A stretch of 64,000 nucleotides of DNA. Origin: Deinococcus sp. Leaf326. Its GTDB lineage: Bacteria; Deinococcota; Deinococci; Deinococcales; Deinococcaceae. Numbering within the stretch: position 1 is the first letter of the stretch; each line of letters opens with the position of its first letter. Shown here piece by piece: positions 22,895-33,424 of the stretch. Location of the stretch: contig NZ_LMOM01000001.1 of the NCBI RefSeq assembly GCF_001424185.1, positions 399,256 to 463,255 of the forward strand. Direction: 5' to 3'. Position numbers and translations under genes: made by a program. Below the pieces are notes generated by a model. That model was not told the origin of the DNA and did not search any database. It worked only from the letters and a program-made list of their open reading frames with translations.

Positions 22895-24505
22895 TCTCTC
22901 CCTCTCCCGGATGGCTTGGAAGCTGCGCCGCAGTAGTGCCCCTGCCTCGGCCGCGCGGACCCCAGACGTGACGCGCGGGGCGTGGCCCCAGTGGGCGGCC
23001 AGAAGGTCGCTCACGCCGCCCAGCGCTCCGGCCTTGGGGTTGACCGCGCCGTACACGACGTGTCCCACACGCGCTTCGATGGCCGCGCCCAGACACATCG
23101 GGCACGGCTCCAGGGTGACGACCAGCGTGCAGTTACCCAGATAAGGGCCGACCGTGGCCCCCGCTTCCCGCAACGCGGCGAGTTCGGCGTGGCGGGTCAT
23201 GTCACCGTGCTCCCGACTGGTGTTGCGGCCGCGTCCGACCACCTGCCCGGTCGCGTCCAGCACAACTGCGCCCACCGGCACCTCTCCAGCCCCGGCCGCC
23301 TCGTGGGCCAGGGCCAGGGCCTCCCCCATCGCGGCGTGCAGCGTAGCGGGCATGGCCCCGACCTGTTCACGCGCTCCGACTGCCCAGAGGGGCGGGTTCA
23401 GACCGGCCCACTGCACTGCGCCCCCAGCGTCCACGACCAGCGGCACGCGGCCGCGCTCCTCCCGCGGCACCCGGGCGTCGGTTAGAACGTCACTGAGCTT
23501 GCGGGTCCCGCCCGGCAGACGCAGGCGGTCGCCGGGCTGGCGCGTCCGGCGGGTCCAGCCCGACGGCAGGGTGAAGTCCGGTTCCGGCCAGGTCAACGGC
23601 CCCAGATGCAGCCGTCCGCCCGTAGCCGTGACCGGGTGCGCGCCGGGGAGGGTCAGGTGCCGCGTCGTGCCCGAATGCAGACTCCCGGCCAGGGTTTCGA
23701 CGTGCGGAGCATGGTAGGCCAGCCCAGCCGCACGGAGTTCGGCCGCCACATGGCGCCGCAGCACGGCCAGGGGCTGATGCCGCAGGGGGGCGTGCAGGGT
23801 CAGGGCCGCCGCCTGGGCACTCAGGGCCGCGTCGTCCTCGGCGTTCAGGCGGGCGAAACGGGCCAGGGCCTCCTCCAGCGCCGGCACGCGGGCACGCAGC
23901 ACCGGCATGACCTCGCGGCGCAGCCACGCACGGGTATAGGCCGGGTCGGCATTGGTCGGGTCCTCGCGCCAGGCCTGCCCCAGCCCCCGCAAGAAGGCTT
24001 CGAGGTCGTCCCGGGGCACCTCCAGCCACGGGCGGCGAACCCGGCCCCACACGGGCAGGATGCCGCGCGCCGTCGCCTCGCCGCGCAGCAGGCCCCACAG
24101 CACGGTCTCGGCCTGGTCGCGGCGGGTGTGGGCGGTCAGGACCACGCCGGCTCCGTGCGCCCGCGCGGTGCGGGCCAGGAAGTCGTAGCGCACACGGCGG
24201 GCAGCCTCCTCGACATTTGCGCCCCGGCGCCGGGCGACGGCGGCCACGTCCACCCGCGCTGTCCCGAAGGGCACGTCCAGACCGGCAGCCAGCTCGGCCA
24301 CCCAGGCGGCGTCCTGGGCCGAGTCCTCCCGCAGCGCGTGGTCGAGATGCGCCGCGACCGGGAGTGCCCCCACAAGCAACAGCGCCCGCAGGAGCGCCAC
24401 CGAATCCGCGCCGCCCGACACCCCCACGGCGACCCGCTCTCCGGCGTAGGGCCGCAGCGGGCCGAGCAGCAGGTCAGGCACGGTGGGAGCGGGCAGCGCA
24501 TTCAC
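22877..24505 (-). CDS. tilS-tadA: fused tRNA(Ile) lysidine synthetase - tRNA adenosine deaminase
   Basis: A 542-residue two-enzyme tRNA-wobble protein. Residues 1 to about 380 are TilS: PP-loop VSGGADS (29-35), LDHALRED, TAHTRRDQAET, and a C-terminal domain with RQPGDRLRLPGGTRKLSDVL. It makes lysidine at C34 of tRNA-Ile. Residues about 384-542 are TadA: zinc ligands His439 in RHAELAAL with catalytic Glu441, and Cys468/Cys471 in EPCPMCLGA. TadA makes inosine at A34 of tRNA-Arg. The GTG at 24505 is chosen because TACACT lies 7 nt upstream. This fusion is annotated in D. radiodurans as a MesJ/cytosine-deaminase-related protein. Confidence 0.93.
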   Translation of the reverse strand: MNALPAPTVPDLLLGPLRPYAGERVAVGVSGGADSVALLRALLLVGALPVAAHLDHALREDSAQDAAWVAELAAGLDVPFGTARVDVAAVARRRGANVEEAARRVRYDFLARTARAHGAGVVLTAHTRRDQAETVLWGLLRGEATARGILPVWGRVRRPWLEVPRDDLEAFLRGLGQAWREDPTNADPAYTRAWLRREVMPVLRARVPALEEALARFARLNAEDDAALSAQAAALTLHAPLRHQPLAVLRRHVAAELRAAGLAYHAPHVETLAGSLHSGTTRHLTLPGAHPVTATGGRLHLGPLTWPEPDFTLPSGWTRRTRQPGDRLRLPGGTRKLSDVLTDARVPREERGRVPLVVDAGGAVQWAGLNPPLWAVGAREQVGAMPATLHAAMGEALALAHEAAGAGEVPVGAVVLDATGQVVGRGRNTSREHGDMTRHAELAALREAGATVGPYLGNCTLVVTLEPCPMCLGAAIEARVGHVVYGAVNPKAGALGGVSDLLAAHWGHAPRVTSGVRAAEAGALLRRSFQAIRERERGGAEE

Positions 24506-24512
24506 GGGAGGC

Positions 24513-24518
24513 AGTGTA
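24513..24518 (-). promoter_or_regulatory. leaderless -10 box (TACACT) of tilS-tadA
   Basis: TACACT ends 7 nt before a GTG at 24505. It decides this start over an in-frame start at 24592. Confidence 0.55.
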
Positions 24519-24577
24519 GAGCGCTGCCCAGCCACCGGAGTCGCCCGGCTGACGGGACGCCCGCGCGGCCCATGCTC

Positions 24578-24583
24578 TACAGT
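24578..24583 (+). promoter_or_regulatory. leaderless -10 box (TACAGT) of the peroxiredoxin gene
   Basis: TACAGT ends 7 nt before the ATG at 24591. It is divergent from the tilS-tadA box, with 59 nt between the two. Confidence 0.55.
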
Positions 24584-24590
24584 CGGCCGC

Positions 24591-25049
24591 ATGGCTCCGC
24601 GCGTCGGTCAACCCGCTCCCCCGTTCGAGGCCCGCAGCGACAACGGCCAGCTCCTGAGCCTGGCAGCGCTGCGGGGCCAGTGGATCGTCCTGACCTTCTG
24701 GCCCGGCGCGCAGTGCCCGGCGTGCGCCGAGGCCCAGGCCCTCGACCGGCTGCAGCCGGAGTTCGCGGCCCTGGGCGCTGCCGTGATCGCCGTGAGCCGC
24801 GATACCGAGGCTCATCTCGCGCAGCTGCGCGACCGCTGCGGCCTGGGCTACCCCCTGCTGCCCGACAGCGGCCGGGGAGTGGCGCGGGCCTACGGGGTGG
24901 GCGGCCCATCCTGGCTCAGACGCGAGACGGGGCAGACCTTTCTGATCGGCCCGCAGGGAGTGGTCGCCGTACACTGGCCCCGCGCCGACTCGGCCGGGCA
25001 CCTTGCGGACGTGCTGGAAGGGCTCCGGCAACAGCAAACCCCCGCCTAG
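24591..25049 (+). CDS. peroxiredoxin-like (AhpC/TSA, BCP-type) protein
   Basis: A 152-residue thioredoxin-fold protein. VGQPAPPFEARSDNGQ opens the family pattern. The active-site loop is FWPGAQCPACAEAQAL. Aligned to the peroxiredoxin PXXXTXXC motif, Cys45 is the peroxidatic position and the conserved Thr is replaced by Cys42, giving CPAC. That resembles a thioredoxin dithiol, so peroxidase or disulfide-reductase roles are both possible. Length matches BCP (150-160). No signal peptide, so cytosolic. The stop codon lies in the loop of a hairpin. Confidence 0.8.
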   Translation: MAPRVGQPAPPFEARSDNGQLLSLAALRGQWIVLTFWPGAQCPACAEAQALDRLQPEFAALGAAVIAVSRDTEAHLAQLRDRCGLGYPLLPDSGRGVARAYGVGGPSWLRRETGQTFLIGPQGVVAVHWPRADSAGHLADVLEGLRQQQTPA

Positions 25050-25058
25050 GGCGGGGGT
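25038..25058. terminator. 9-bp hairpin with the peroxiredoxin stop codon as its loop
   Basis: ACCCCCGCC (25038-25046) and GGCGGGGGT (25050-25058) pair perfectly. The three-base loop is the TAG stop. It separates the convergent peroxiredoxin and SufT-like genes and has no T-tract. Confidence 0.55.
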
Positions 25059-25075
25059 ACACGGCGCAGTAGAGC

Positions 25076-25447
25076 TCAGATGTTGAAGCCGAACATGCGC
25101 ATCTGGCGCTTGCCGTCATCGGTCATCTTGTCGGGACCCCAGGGCGGCGTCCACACGAACTCGACATTCACACTGTTCACGCCGTCGAGGCGGCCGACGG
25201 CCATCTCGGCGTCGGCGCGGATGAGGTCCTGCACCGGGCAGCCCACACTCGTCAGGGTCATGGTGATGTCCACGAGGCCACCTTCGGCGATGTCCACGCC
25301 GTAGATGAGGCCGAGGTCCACTACGTTCACCGGAATTTCCGGGTCCTTGACGACCTTGAGGGCTTCGAGCACCTGGGCTTCGGTAGGAGCCCCGGCCACC
25401 TGGGTTTCTCCGGCCGGCGTACCGGGCGTCTGCAGGTCGTCGCTCAC
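25076..25447 (-). CDS. SufT-like metal-sulfur cluster assembly factor (MIP18/DUF59)
   Basis: A 123-residue DUF59 protein of the SufT/PaaD-like group that assists iron-sulfur cluster delivery. VLEALKVVKDPEIPVNVVDLG, DITMTLTSVGCPV with the conserved Cys, and VEFVWTPPWGPDKM are the signatures. The first 25 residues are a variable acidic extension. The start GTG at 25447 overlaps the rhodanese stop in a GTGA arrangement, so the two are translationally coupled. Pairing with a rhodanese fits sulfur transfer for Fe-S assembly, which is inference from context. Confidence 0.87.
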   Translation of the reverse strand: MSDDLQTPGTPAGETQVAGAPTEAQVLEALKVVKDPEIPVNVVDLGLIYGVDIAEGGLVDITMTLTSVGCPVQDLIRADAEMAVGRLDGVNSVNVEFVWTPPWGPDKMTDDGKRQMRMFGFNI

Positions 25448-25758
25448 TGGCCCTCACCCCCGGTGGGCAGTCCAGCTTCGGCCCAGGCCTGGGTCCCGCC
25501 GGCGAGGTTGGTCACGTCGCCGTAGCCGTTCGCCAGCAGGAACTCGCCCGCACGGGCGCTGCGGGCGCCGCTGCGACAGATCATGACCAGCGGGCGGTCC
25601 TTGGGCAGCTCGGCGTAGCGGGCCTCGAATTCGCTCAGGGGCAGCAGTACGGCGCCCTCGGCATGGATCTGGTCATATTCGCCCTGCTCGCGCACGTCCA
25701 CGAGCAGCGCGCCGTCTTGCACCATCTGATGACCCTCGGTCGGGTTCGCTTCCTTCAT
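25444..25758 (-). CDS. rhodanese-like sulfurtransferase
   Basis: A 104-residue single-domain rhodanese of the GlpE/PspE size. LLVDVREQGEYDQIHAEGAV is the N-terminal signature and VMICRSGARSARAGEFL holds the persulfide-forming Cys. It ends NLAGGTQAWAEAGLP. It would move sulfane sulfur in the cytosol. It overlaps the SufT-like gene by four bases and has its own leaderless-type promoter (TATGCT 6 nt upstream), so the in-frame extension to 25839 is not used. Confidence 0.88.
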   Translation of the reverse strand: MKEANPTEGHQMVQDGALLVDVREQGEYDQIHAEGAVLLPLSEFEARYAELPKDRPLVMICRSGARSARAGEFLLANGYGDVTNLAGGTQAWAEAGLPTGGEGQ

Positions 25759-25764
25759 GCGCCC

Positions 25765-25770
25765 AGCATA
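25765..25770 (-). promoter_or_regulatory. leaderless -10 box (TATGCT) of the rhodanese-SufT operon
   Basis: TATGCT ends 6 nt before the ATG at 25758. Confidence 0.55.
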
Positions 25771-25827
25771 CCCGAGCGGCGAGGTCGGATTGTGGCCGCC
25801 CCTAGGTCGCCTCAAGATCAGCCGTGA

Positions 25828-25833
25828 GACACT
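25828..25833 (+). promoter_or_regulatory. leaderless -10-like box (GACACT) before the 25840 gene
   Basis: GACACT ends 6 nt before a GTG at 25840, divergent from the rhodanese promoter. Confidence 0.4.
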
Positions 25834-25839
25834 GGCCAC

Positions 25840-26160
25840 GTGTCACACGACTCCGGCCCTGACGGGCCCCGGCGGCCGGCCCTTGTGCCTGGCCTGACCC
25901 TCGTCGACCTGCGGGCCGACGACGATCGCGGTGCTGCTCCCCTGATCGCTCCCGGCGCCCGGCAGGTGCTGACCCTGACCCTGGACGAGATCGAGGACGG
26001 CACGCACGGCCTGACTCCGGCAGCGGGGTCTATGGTCGTCGTGTGCGAGCGGGGCGCCCGGTCACAGCTCGCGGCGCGCTACCTGCGGGCCGACGGCCTG
26101 GACGCTCAGGCCTGGCCCGGCGGCTGGGACAGTTTCGCGGCGGCCCTGAAAGACTCCTGA
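25840..26160 (+). CDS. rhodanese-like domain protein (divergent)
   Basis: A 106-residue protein with a shortened rhodanese pattern: LTLVDLRADD near residue 20, LTLDEIEDG, then SMVVVCERGARSQLAARYLRADG with the active-site Cys, and AWPGGWDSFAAAL at the end. It differs from the neighbour at 25444 in lacking the usual GHIPGA-type helix region (PLIAPGARQVL instead). Starts with GTG behind GACACT. It may have sulfurtransferase or only structural activity. The pair of divergent rhodaneses could be an old duplication. Confidence 0.65.
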   Translation: MSHDSGPDGPRRPALVPGLTLVDLRADDDRGAAPLIAPGARQVLTLTLDEIEDGTHGLTPAAGSMVVVCERGARSQLAARYLRADGLDAQAWPGGWDSFAAALKDS

Positions 26161-26204
26161 CCCCCCTGACCGCCACCGCCGCCTGGCAGAACAGGCGCCC
26201 GGCC

Positions 26205-27760
<1,556 letters not shown>

Positions 27761-27761
<1 letters not shown>

Positions 27762-28798
27762 CAGCGCTTCGCCGGGGGTGCGGCGGGAACGGAAGCGGGC
27801 GCGGACCCAGGCGCAGCCGCCGGGGCGCCGTCCACAGCGCGCGCGTAGGCAATCAGGCGCAGCAGCGCGGGCGCGTCGTAGGGATCGGAAACTGCGTAGC
27901 CGTTCACGAACACGCTGGGCGTGCCCTGCAGGCCCAGGCGGCCGGCCTCGGCCAGTCCGGCGTCCACCGCCGCCTTGCCGCCACGCGCCGCGAGGCAGCC
28001 CTTGAAGGTGGTCAGGTTCAGGCCCGCCTTGCCCGCGAGGGTGGTGAAGGTGGTCGCTGCGTCACCCGAGAGCCACGAACGGTCGGCGAACAGCGCGTCC
28101 TTGTAGGCCCAGAACCTGCCCTGCGCCGAGGCGCACTCGCTCGCCTCGGCGGCGGCGCGGGCGCGCGGATGGATGGATTCGAGCGGAAACTGGTGAAACT
28201 CCACGCGCACATCGGCCGGCAGGGCCTTTTGCAGCTCGGGCAGGGTCTTCGTCTCGAACTGCTCGCAGTAGGGGCACTGAAAGTCGCTGTAGACGCGCAG
28301 CGTGACCGGATTGGCCGTGGTGGTGCGGGCGGGCTGCGCGGTCTTCACCTGGGCGAACTGCGCGGCAGGAAGCTGCGCCAACCCCAGCGTCACGCTGAGC
28401 CGGCCACCAGTGAGCCGGGCGCTGATCTCGAAGGGTTCGGCGTCCACCGTCACGCCCTGGGGCAGCTGCGCAGCCACGTCGCTGCGGGCCAGAAAGGCGG
28501 CGAGCGGCGCAGCGAGGTCGTCTCCGTACCCGCTGAGCACGCCCACCAGTTCGGCGGCGCGGGCCGTGCCGGCGCCGGGCACGGTCACGGTCGCGCCGGT
28601 CAGGTAGCCGGCCTTCTCGCGCAGGGCCACCCCGGCGCCGTCGGTGAGGGTCAGGGCGCCGCCGGCCCCCACCTTCGCGCCCTGAAACGCGGGCGCGGCG
28701 CGCACCGGGGCCGCCTGGGCCCCCACCTGGGCGTGGGCCGCGCCGGACAGGGCCGCCAACGCGCCCAGGACGAGGAAAGATCGGGCAAAGTGGGTCAT
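27761..28798 (-). CDS. exported DsbA-like thioredoxin-fold oxidoreductase
   Basis: A 345-residue exported protein with signal peptide [24 protein letters not shown] variable N-terminal half (about 25-160) precedes a DsbA-type domain with [13 protein letters not shown] (Cys175, Cys178) and cis-Pro loop [10 protein letters not shown] second Cys pair (in ASECASAQG and [11 protein letters not shown]) is present. It resembles periplasmic DsbA/BdbD and Na+/H+ antiporter-associated thioredoxin domains that oxidise or isomerise disulfides. Tail is Ala/Pro-rich. TAGGAT lies 9 nt upstream of the ATG. Downstream RqcH overlap by one base suggests an operon. Confidence 0.85.
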
Positions 28799-28807
28799 AT
28801 GCCCGAC

Positions 28808-28813
28808 ATCCTA
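28808..28813 (-). promoter_or_regulatory. -10 box (TAGGAT) of the DsbA-like/rqcH operon
   Basis: TAGGAT on the minus strand ends 9 nt before the ATG at 28798. Confidence 0.45.
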
Positions 28814-28904
28814 CTCCGGCCGCCCGGAGACGCCCCTCCCCCTAAAGGAAGGTGGGGCAAAGGGCCACCTAGACCCCTTCCCCCACCCGTGTTCTACCCC
28901 CCAC

Positions 28905-31439
28905 TCACCAGAAGTTGCCGATCCGGAAGTGGAACTTGCCGCGGGAGGCCTCGGTGTTGCTGGGGCTGAAGCCGTAGTCGAAGCGCAGGCTGGGAAGCTT
29001 CGTGCCGCCGATGCCTAGGTTGAGCTGCACACCCGCACCCACCCCGTAGGCGCTGCTCATGGCCGAGCTGCTGTTCCAGGCCGCGCCGTAGTCCGCGAAG
29101 ACCACGCCGTAGATGCCCTGGGCCACGCTGCCGCTGAGGCCGAAGTCGTGGCGGTACTCCACGCTGGAGGTGAGGTAGCTCGTGCCGAACAGCTGGCCGT
29201 CGCTCAGGCCGCGCAATTCGCGCGACGCAAGCGGGTTGCTGCCCCCGATGTAGTAGCCGGTGCCGCTGGGGAAGCTGCCGAAGCTCGTGCCGGCGTTGAC
29301 GCGCGCGGCCAGGGCGTCGCTGTAGGTCTCGGTGCCGAAGGAACGCGGTACCTTGCGCCCGAAGCCGTAGTACCCGCTGACGCCGGCCTCGGTGTCGGTC
29401 CAGCTCAGGGGGTTGCTGCCCGCTGCGCCGAAGTTGTAGGCGACCAGCCCGCTGGCGCGCACCCCCCGGCCGGGGAACTCGGGGCTGTCTGTGTTGTCGT
29501 AGCCCAGGCTGCCCTCGAAACGGGTGGTGCGGTTGCTCTGGGGCAGCAGGGCCGTGGCGGCGGCGTCGGTGGTCGTGCTCGCCTCGCCGTCACGCAGGTT
29601 TTCCAGGTAGTAGGTCTTGTAGTTGAAGGACGTACCGATGGCCGCGCTGAGGTTGGGCGTGATGTTGCGCCCCAGGTTCAGGCTGAAACCGGTGGTCCGC
29701 ACGGTGTAGTCGCGCCCCGTGTCGGTCTGGGTGCTGTCGAGGATGGCCTGGTTGCCGCCCACCGAAGTGCCCGCCGCGACCGTCAGGCTGGTGCGGTTGG
29801 TGCGGAAGTCCCCGAAGTTCAGGTCCAGCCAGGGGATCGTGTAGTTGACGTTGCCCGCGAGGTTCTGGCCGGCATCGTTACGCAGCGCCGTGACCGAGAA
29901 ACCCGCCGTGTGGCCCAGGCCGAAGGCGTTGGGGAACTGGTAGCCGAGTTCGCCCGAAATCCCGGTGAGGCTGTCGTAGGCCGCCGAGAGCGACAGGGGA
30001 ATGCCGCGCACGCCGCTCTCGCTGAGCTGGATGACGTAGGTGATGTTCTCGGGCGTCTGGGCGTCGCTGCGGGCGTTCACGCCGGTCACGGTGACGTATC
30101 CCAGGCGGCTGATGCGCCCCAGGGCGTCCTGGGTCTCGGTGAGGTTGAAGATTCCGCCCGCGGTGGGCAGCTCGCGCAGGATCACGCGGTCCTGGGTGCG
30201 GTGCTCGCCCTGCCACTGGAGTTCGTAGCCCACGAGGCGCACTTCGCGCAGGTTGAAGGTCAGGACGCCGTCCTTGAAGGTGATCGCGTCACGGGTGCTG
30301 ATCTCGTAGCCGGCCTTGCGGTAGGCGTCGCGCACGGCCAGAAAGTCGTCCTGCGCGAGCTGGGGCGAGTACACGTCGCCCGCCTTGGTCTTCACGGCGG
30401 CCGCCAGCGTGGCGGTGGGAACACGGGTGTTGCCACTGAAGACGATGCTCTTGACCGGCCCGCTCTCGACCCCGGCCGAGCCGAACAGTACGGTGACCTG
30501 CGCCGGGTTCTGGGGATTGGGCTGCAGCGCGAAGCCCACCGGCTTGCCGGTCCGGTTGGCGAGGGTCCGCACGTCGGCTTGGAGCTTGGCGAGCGTGAGG
30601 GGCTGCCCGGTCTGGGTCTGGAGACCGGCCGAGGTCACGTCCGCGCCCAGCGGCGAGACGTCGATATCCGAGACGCGGCTTTCGAGGACGCTGACCTTCA
30701 GCACGCCGTTTTGCAGCGAGATGCCCTGGGGGTTGAGGCCCGACTGCACGTAGCCGGCTGCCATGTAGGCCTGCTCCAGCGCGTCGGCCGCCGCGAAGAA
30801 GGTCTGGCTAGTGAACTTGCGGGCGTCGTACAGCGGCTTGAAGATGGCGCTGATGGTCGCGGCCGGCAGCAGCGTGTTGCCCTCGACCTCGATCCGCGAG
30901 ATGGGCGCGGTCTCGTCTACGACGAAGTTCACCGTGACGCTGCCGTCGGTGTTCGTCTTGACCTCGGTGCTGATGCTGGGCACGAAGGGGAAGCCCTGCT
31001 GGCGGTAGTTCTCGGCCAGCGCCTCCTTGGCCTGGTCGACGCGCTGGGTGTTGAGGGTCGCGCCGGGGGCGATGTTCAGCAGTTCGGCGATGCTGCTCTT
31101 GAACTGGTCACCGGGCAGAAAGGTCAGTCCGCTCGCCTCGACCGCGCTGATGGTCGGGTTGGGCACCACGGCGATGCTCAGCACGTCGCGTCCCGAGACG
31201 GTGCGCAGTTCGGCCACGGCCGACTTGAAGTAGCCGGTGGCCACGACGTCCTGCTCGACCTGGCGCAGGTTGACGCTCGAGAGCGCCGCGCCCGGCTGCA
31301 CGTTCAGGCTGGCCCGCACGAAGTTGGCGAGCAGGTCGGTGGTTCCGGTGACGGTGATGTCCTGCACCGTGCCGGCCTGCTGGGCGAAGGCGGGGGCGCT
31401 GAGGGCGAGGGTCACGGCGAGCGTCAGGGGGTGTCGCAT
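28905..31439 (-). CDS. bamA: outer membrane protein assembly factor BamA (Omp85 family)
   Basis: An 844-residue Omp85 protein that folds beta-barrels into the outer membrane. Signal peptide [20 protein letters not shown], then several POTRA repeats (about 25-470; e.g. [54 protein letters not shown]), then a 16-strand barrel with the family C-terminal block [11 protein letters not shown] and terminal aromatic signature FHFRIGNFW. The conserved LRG-type barrel motif reads REFRG-like RELRGLSDG. Deinococci are diderm without LPS, so a BamA is expected. An AGGAG lies about 9 nt before the ATG and CACTCT (31455-31460) may be the -10. Confidence 0.93.
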   Translation of the reverse strand: MRHPLTLAVTLALSAPAFAQQAGTVQDITVTGTTDLLANFVRASLNVQPGAALSSVNLRQVEQDVVATGYFKSAVAELRTVSGRDVLSIAVVPNPTISAVEASGLTFLPGDQFKSSIAELLNIAPGATLNTQRVDQAKEALAENYRQQGFPFVPSISTEVKTNTDGSVTVNFVVDETAPISRIEVEGNTLLPAATISAIFKPLYDARKFTSQTFFAAADALEQAYMAAGYVQSGLNPQGISLQNGVLKVSVLESRVSDIDVSPLGADVTSAGLQTQTGQPLTLAKLQADVRTLANRTGKPVGFALQPNPQNPAQVTVLFGSAGVESGPVKSIVFSGNTRVPTATLAAAVKTKAGDVYSPQLAQDDFLAVRDAYRKAGYEISTRDAITFKDGVLTFNLREVRLVGYELQWQGEHRTQDRVILRELPTAGGIFNLTETQDALGRISRLGYVTVTGVNARSDAQTPENITYVIQLSESGVRGIPLSLSAAYDSLTGISGELGYQFPNAFGLGHTAGFSVTALRNDAGQNLAGNVNYTIPWLDLNFGDFRTNRTSLTVAAGTSVGGNQAILDSTQTDTGRDYTVRTTGFSLNLGRNITPNLSAAIGTSFNYKTYYLENLRDGEASTTTDAAATALLPQSNRTTRFEGSLGYDNTDSPEFPGRGVRASGLVAYNFGAAGSNPLSWTDTEAGVSGYYGFGRKVPRSFGTETYSDALAARVNAGTSFGSFPSGTGYYIGGSNPLASRELRGLSDGQLFGTSYLTSSVEYRHDFGLSGSVAQGIYGVVFADYGAAWNSSSAMSSAYGVGAGVQLNLGIGGTKLPSLRFDYGFSPSNTEASRGKFHFRIGNFW

Positions 31440-31695
31440 GAAGGGGGTCTCCTAGAGTGGCCCGGAAGGGGCTGGGCGAAACGGGCGGCGAAGAAGGGAA
31501 ACGGAGCACGCGGCACGTTTGCCGAGGTGGGGAACCCGCAGGGTCTGGTGTGAAGCCCCGGACACCGGCCGGCCCCGGAACACGGGGAGCCGGCCCACGG
31601 GGGTGCGAGCGTCACACTTGCCCACCGCGCACTGAGAAGGATGAAGTTCAGTTGACTCGGGGCTCACGCTTGCCACGCGCGCCTTGCCGGCAGCC
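31440..31695. other. intergenic region upstream of bamA
   Basis: This 256-nt gap lies between the ABC ATPase stop and the bamA start. It holds the bamA ribosome-binding site and a weak CACTCT -10, plus a G/C-rich interrupted hairpin at 31567-31595 (GGCCGG-CCCCG arms) that could end the ABC gene. No gene-like reading frame with normal codon bias was seen. Confidence 0.5.
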
Positions 31696-33321
31696 TCAAC
31701 GTTCGCCGGTCTGCTGGGTGGTACTGACCTCGCCGCTGCGCCCCCCCTGGGTGGCCGGACTCTGGGGGGCTCCGTGGGCGCCGCTGCCGGTCATCATCAG
31801 GCCCAGCTCGGTCTCGGTGGCGTGCGCGGCGTCCATCTCACCGGCGATCTTGCCCTCGTACATGACCAGGATGCGGTCCGAGAGGTTCATGATCTCGCCC
31901 AGGTCGGCGCTGACGAGCAGCACGGCGAGGCCCTGGTCACGCGCCTCGACGATGCGGGCGTGGATGAACTCAATGGCCCCGATGTCCACCCCGCGCGTGG
32001 GCTGGCTGGCGACCAGGATCTTGGGGCCCTTGCGCATCTCGCGCGCCACGATGAGCTTCTGGGCGTTGCCGCCCGAATAGCGCCCAGCCTGGAGCGAGGT
32101 GCTGCGCGGCCGCACGTCGTACTTCTCCGAGAGGTCGCGGGCATTCTGCTCGATCACGTCGCGGTTCAGGAAGCCCAGCCTTCCGGCGAAGGGCGCGCGG
32201 TCCTGCTCGCCCAGAATGAAGTTCTCGGCGGTGGTCATGTCCAGCACCAGCCCGCGCTCGTTGCGGTCCTCGGGAATGTGCGACAGTCCCGCCGCCTCGA
32301 CCTCACGCACGCCGCGCGCCCCCTGGCCCAGGTAGGTGACCGTACCGCTGTAGGGCTGCAGGCCGGTGATCGCCTCGACGAGTTCGCTCTGGCCGTTGCC
32401 CTCGACCCCCGCGATCCCCACGATCTCGCCGGCGCGCACGCCGAAGCTCACGCCGTCCACCGCGTTGCCGTGCCCGCCGCGCACGACCACGTCCCGGACG
32501 TCGAGCGCCACGTCGCCGGGGCGCGCGGGGGTCTTGGCGACCCGCAGGCTCACGTCGCGGCCGACCATCATCCTGGCCAGGATTTCGGTGGTGGCGCCCT
32601 GCGAGGGAATCGAACCGATCATCTTGCCGTCGCGGATCACGCTGATGGTATCGCTGATGTGCAGCACCTCGTGCAGCTTGTGGCTGATGAAGATGACCGC
32701 GTTGCCGCTCGCCGCATACTGGTTTTTCAGGAAGTCGAACAGCTCGTCGGTCTCGCTGGGGGTCAGGACGGCCGTCGGCTCGTCGAGAATCAGGATGCGC
32801 GCGCCCCGGTAGAGGGTCTTGAGGATCTCGACCTTCTGCTGGCGGCCCACCGGCAGGTCGCCCACCAGGGCGTCGGGGTTCAGGCCGAAGTTGAAGCGGG
32901 CGATGAGTTCGGCCACCTTCTTGCGCGCTGCGCCGTAGTTGATGGACGTGCCGGAGGTCGGCTCGGCGCCCAGGATCACGTTCTCGGTGACGGTCAGGGT
33001 ATCCACGAGCTGAAAGTGCTGGAACACCATGCCGATGCCGCGCGCGATGGCGTCAGCGGGGCTGGAGAAGGCCGCCGGCTGGCCGTCCACCACGATCTCG
33101 CCGCTCGTGGGCGGCTGGGCACCGTACACGATCTTCATCAGGGTGCTCTTGCCTGCGCCGTTCTCACCGCACAGCGCGTGGACACTGCCCCAGTTCACCG
33201 AGAGGCTGATGTCGTCGTTGGCCAGCACCAGGGGAAAGCGCTTGGTGATGCCGCGCAGTTCCAGTGCGGGGGCGCCGCTCCGGGCCGGGTCCGGCGCGGG
33301 CGAATGGGATGGAACGGTCAT
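31696..33321 (-). CDS. ABC transporter ATP-binding protein, sugar/nucleoside (RbsA/NupO) type
   Basis: A 541-residue double-ATPase. NBD1: Walker [10 protein letters not shown], signature [16 protein letters not shown], Walker [15 protein letters not shown]2 is degenerate as usual for this group: Walker A-like GVEGNGQSE, signature [14 protein letters not shown], and [15 protein letters not shown] where catalytic Glu is Gln. Closest architecture is the guanosine/purine nucleoside importer of the BmpA system. No permease or binding-protein gene is adjacent, so partners must be elsewhere. TACACT 7 nt upstream supports the ATG at 33321. The last 20 residues are Gln/Thr/Gly-rich. Confidence 0.9.
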   Translation of the reverse strand: MTVPSHSPAPDPARSGAPALELRGITKRFPLVLANDDISLSVNWGSVHALCGENGAGKSTLMKIVYGAQPPTSGEIVVDGQPAAFSSPADAIARGIGMVFQHFQLVDTLTVTENVILGAEPTSGTSINYGAARKKVAELIARFNFGLNPDALVGDLPVGRQQKVEILKTLYRGARILILDEPTAVLTPSETDELFDFLKNQYAASGNAVIFISHKLHEVLHISDTISVIRDGKMIGSIPSQGATTEILARMMVGRDVSLRVAKTPARPGDVALDVRDVVVRGGHGNAVDGVSFGVRAGEIVGIAGVEGNGQSELVEAITGLQPYSGTVTYLGQGARGVREVEAAGLSHIPEDRNERGLVLDMTTAENFILGEQDRAPFAGRLGFLNRDVIEQNARDLSEKYDVRPRSTSLQAGRYSGGNAQKLIVAREMRKGPKILVASQPTRGVDIGAIEFIHARIVEARDQGLAVLLVSADLGEIMNLSDRILVMYEGKIAGEMDAAHATETELGLMMTGSGAHGAPQSPATQGGRSGEVSTTQQTGER

Positions 33322-33328
33322 GCCCCAC

Positions 33329-33334
33329 AGTGTA
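33329..33334 (-). promoter_or_regulatory. leaderless -10 box (TACACT) of the ABC ATPase gene
   Basis: TACACT ends 7 nt before the ATG at 33321. Confidence 0.55.
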
Positions 33335-33412
33335 ATGGCACGCCGCACGCCCGAAACTGGCCTGTGACCCTGCTGCGGCCGTCCGCCCCCGCACCGCCCG
33401 CAGCCGACCTGA

Positions 33413-33418
33413 CACAAT
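33413..33418 (+). promoter_or_regulatory. leaderless -10 box (CACAAT) of the PAP2 gene
   Basis: CACAAT ends 6 nt before the ATG at 33425. This favours that ATG over the in-frame GTG at 33419. Confidence 0.5.
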
Positions 33419-33424
33419 GTGAGC

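Noticed and set aside
29148..31553. 801-codon plus-strand open frame opposite bamA
   Set aside because: It is the mirror of bamA codon bias (His, Arg, Gly, Gln-rich translation) and has no family motif or start signals.
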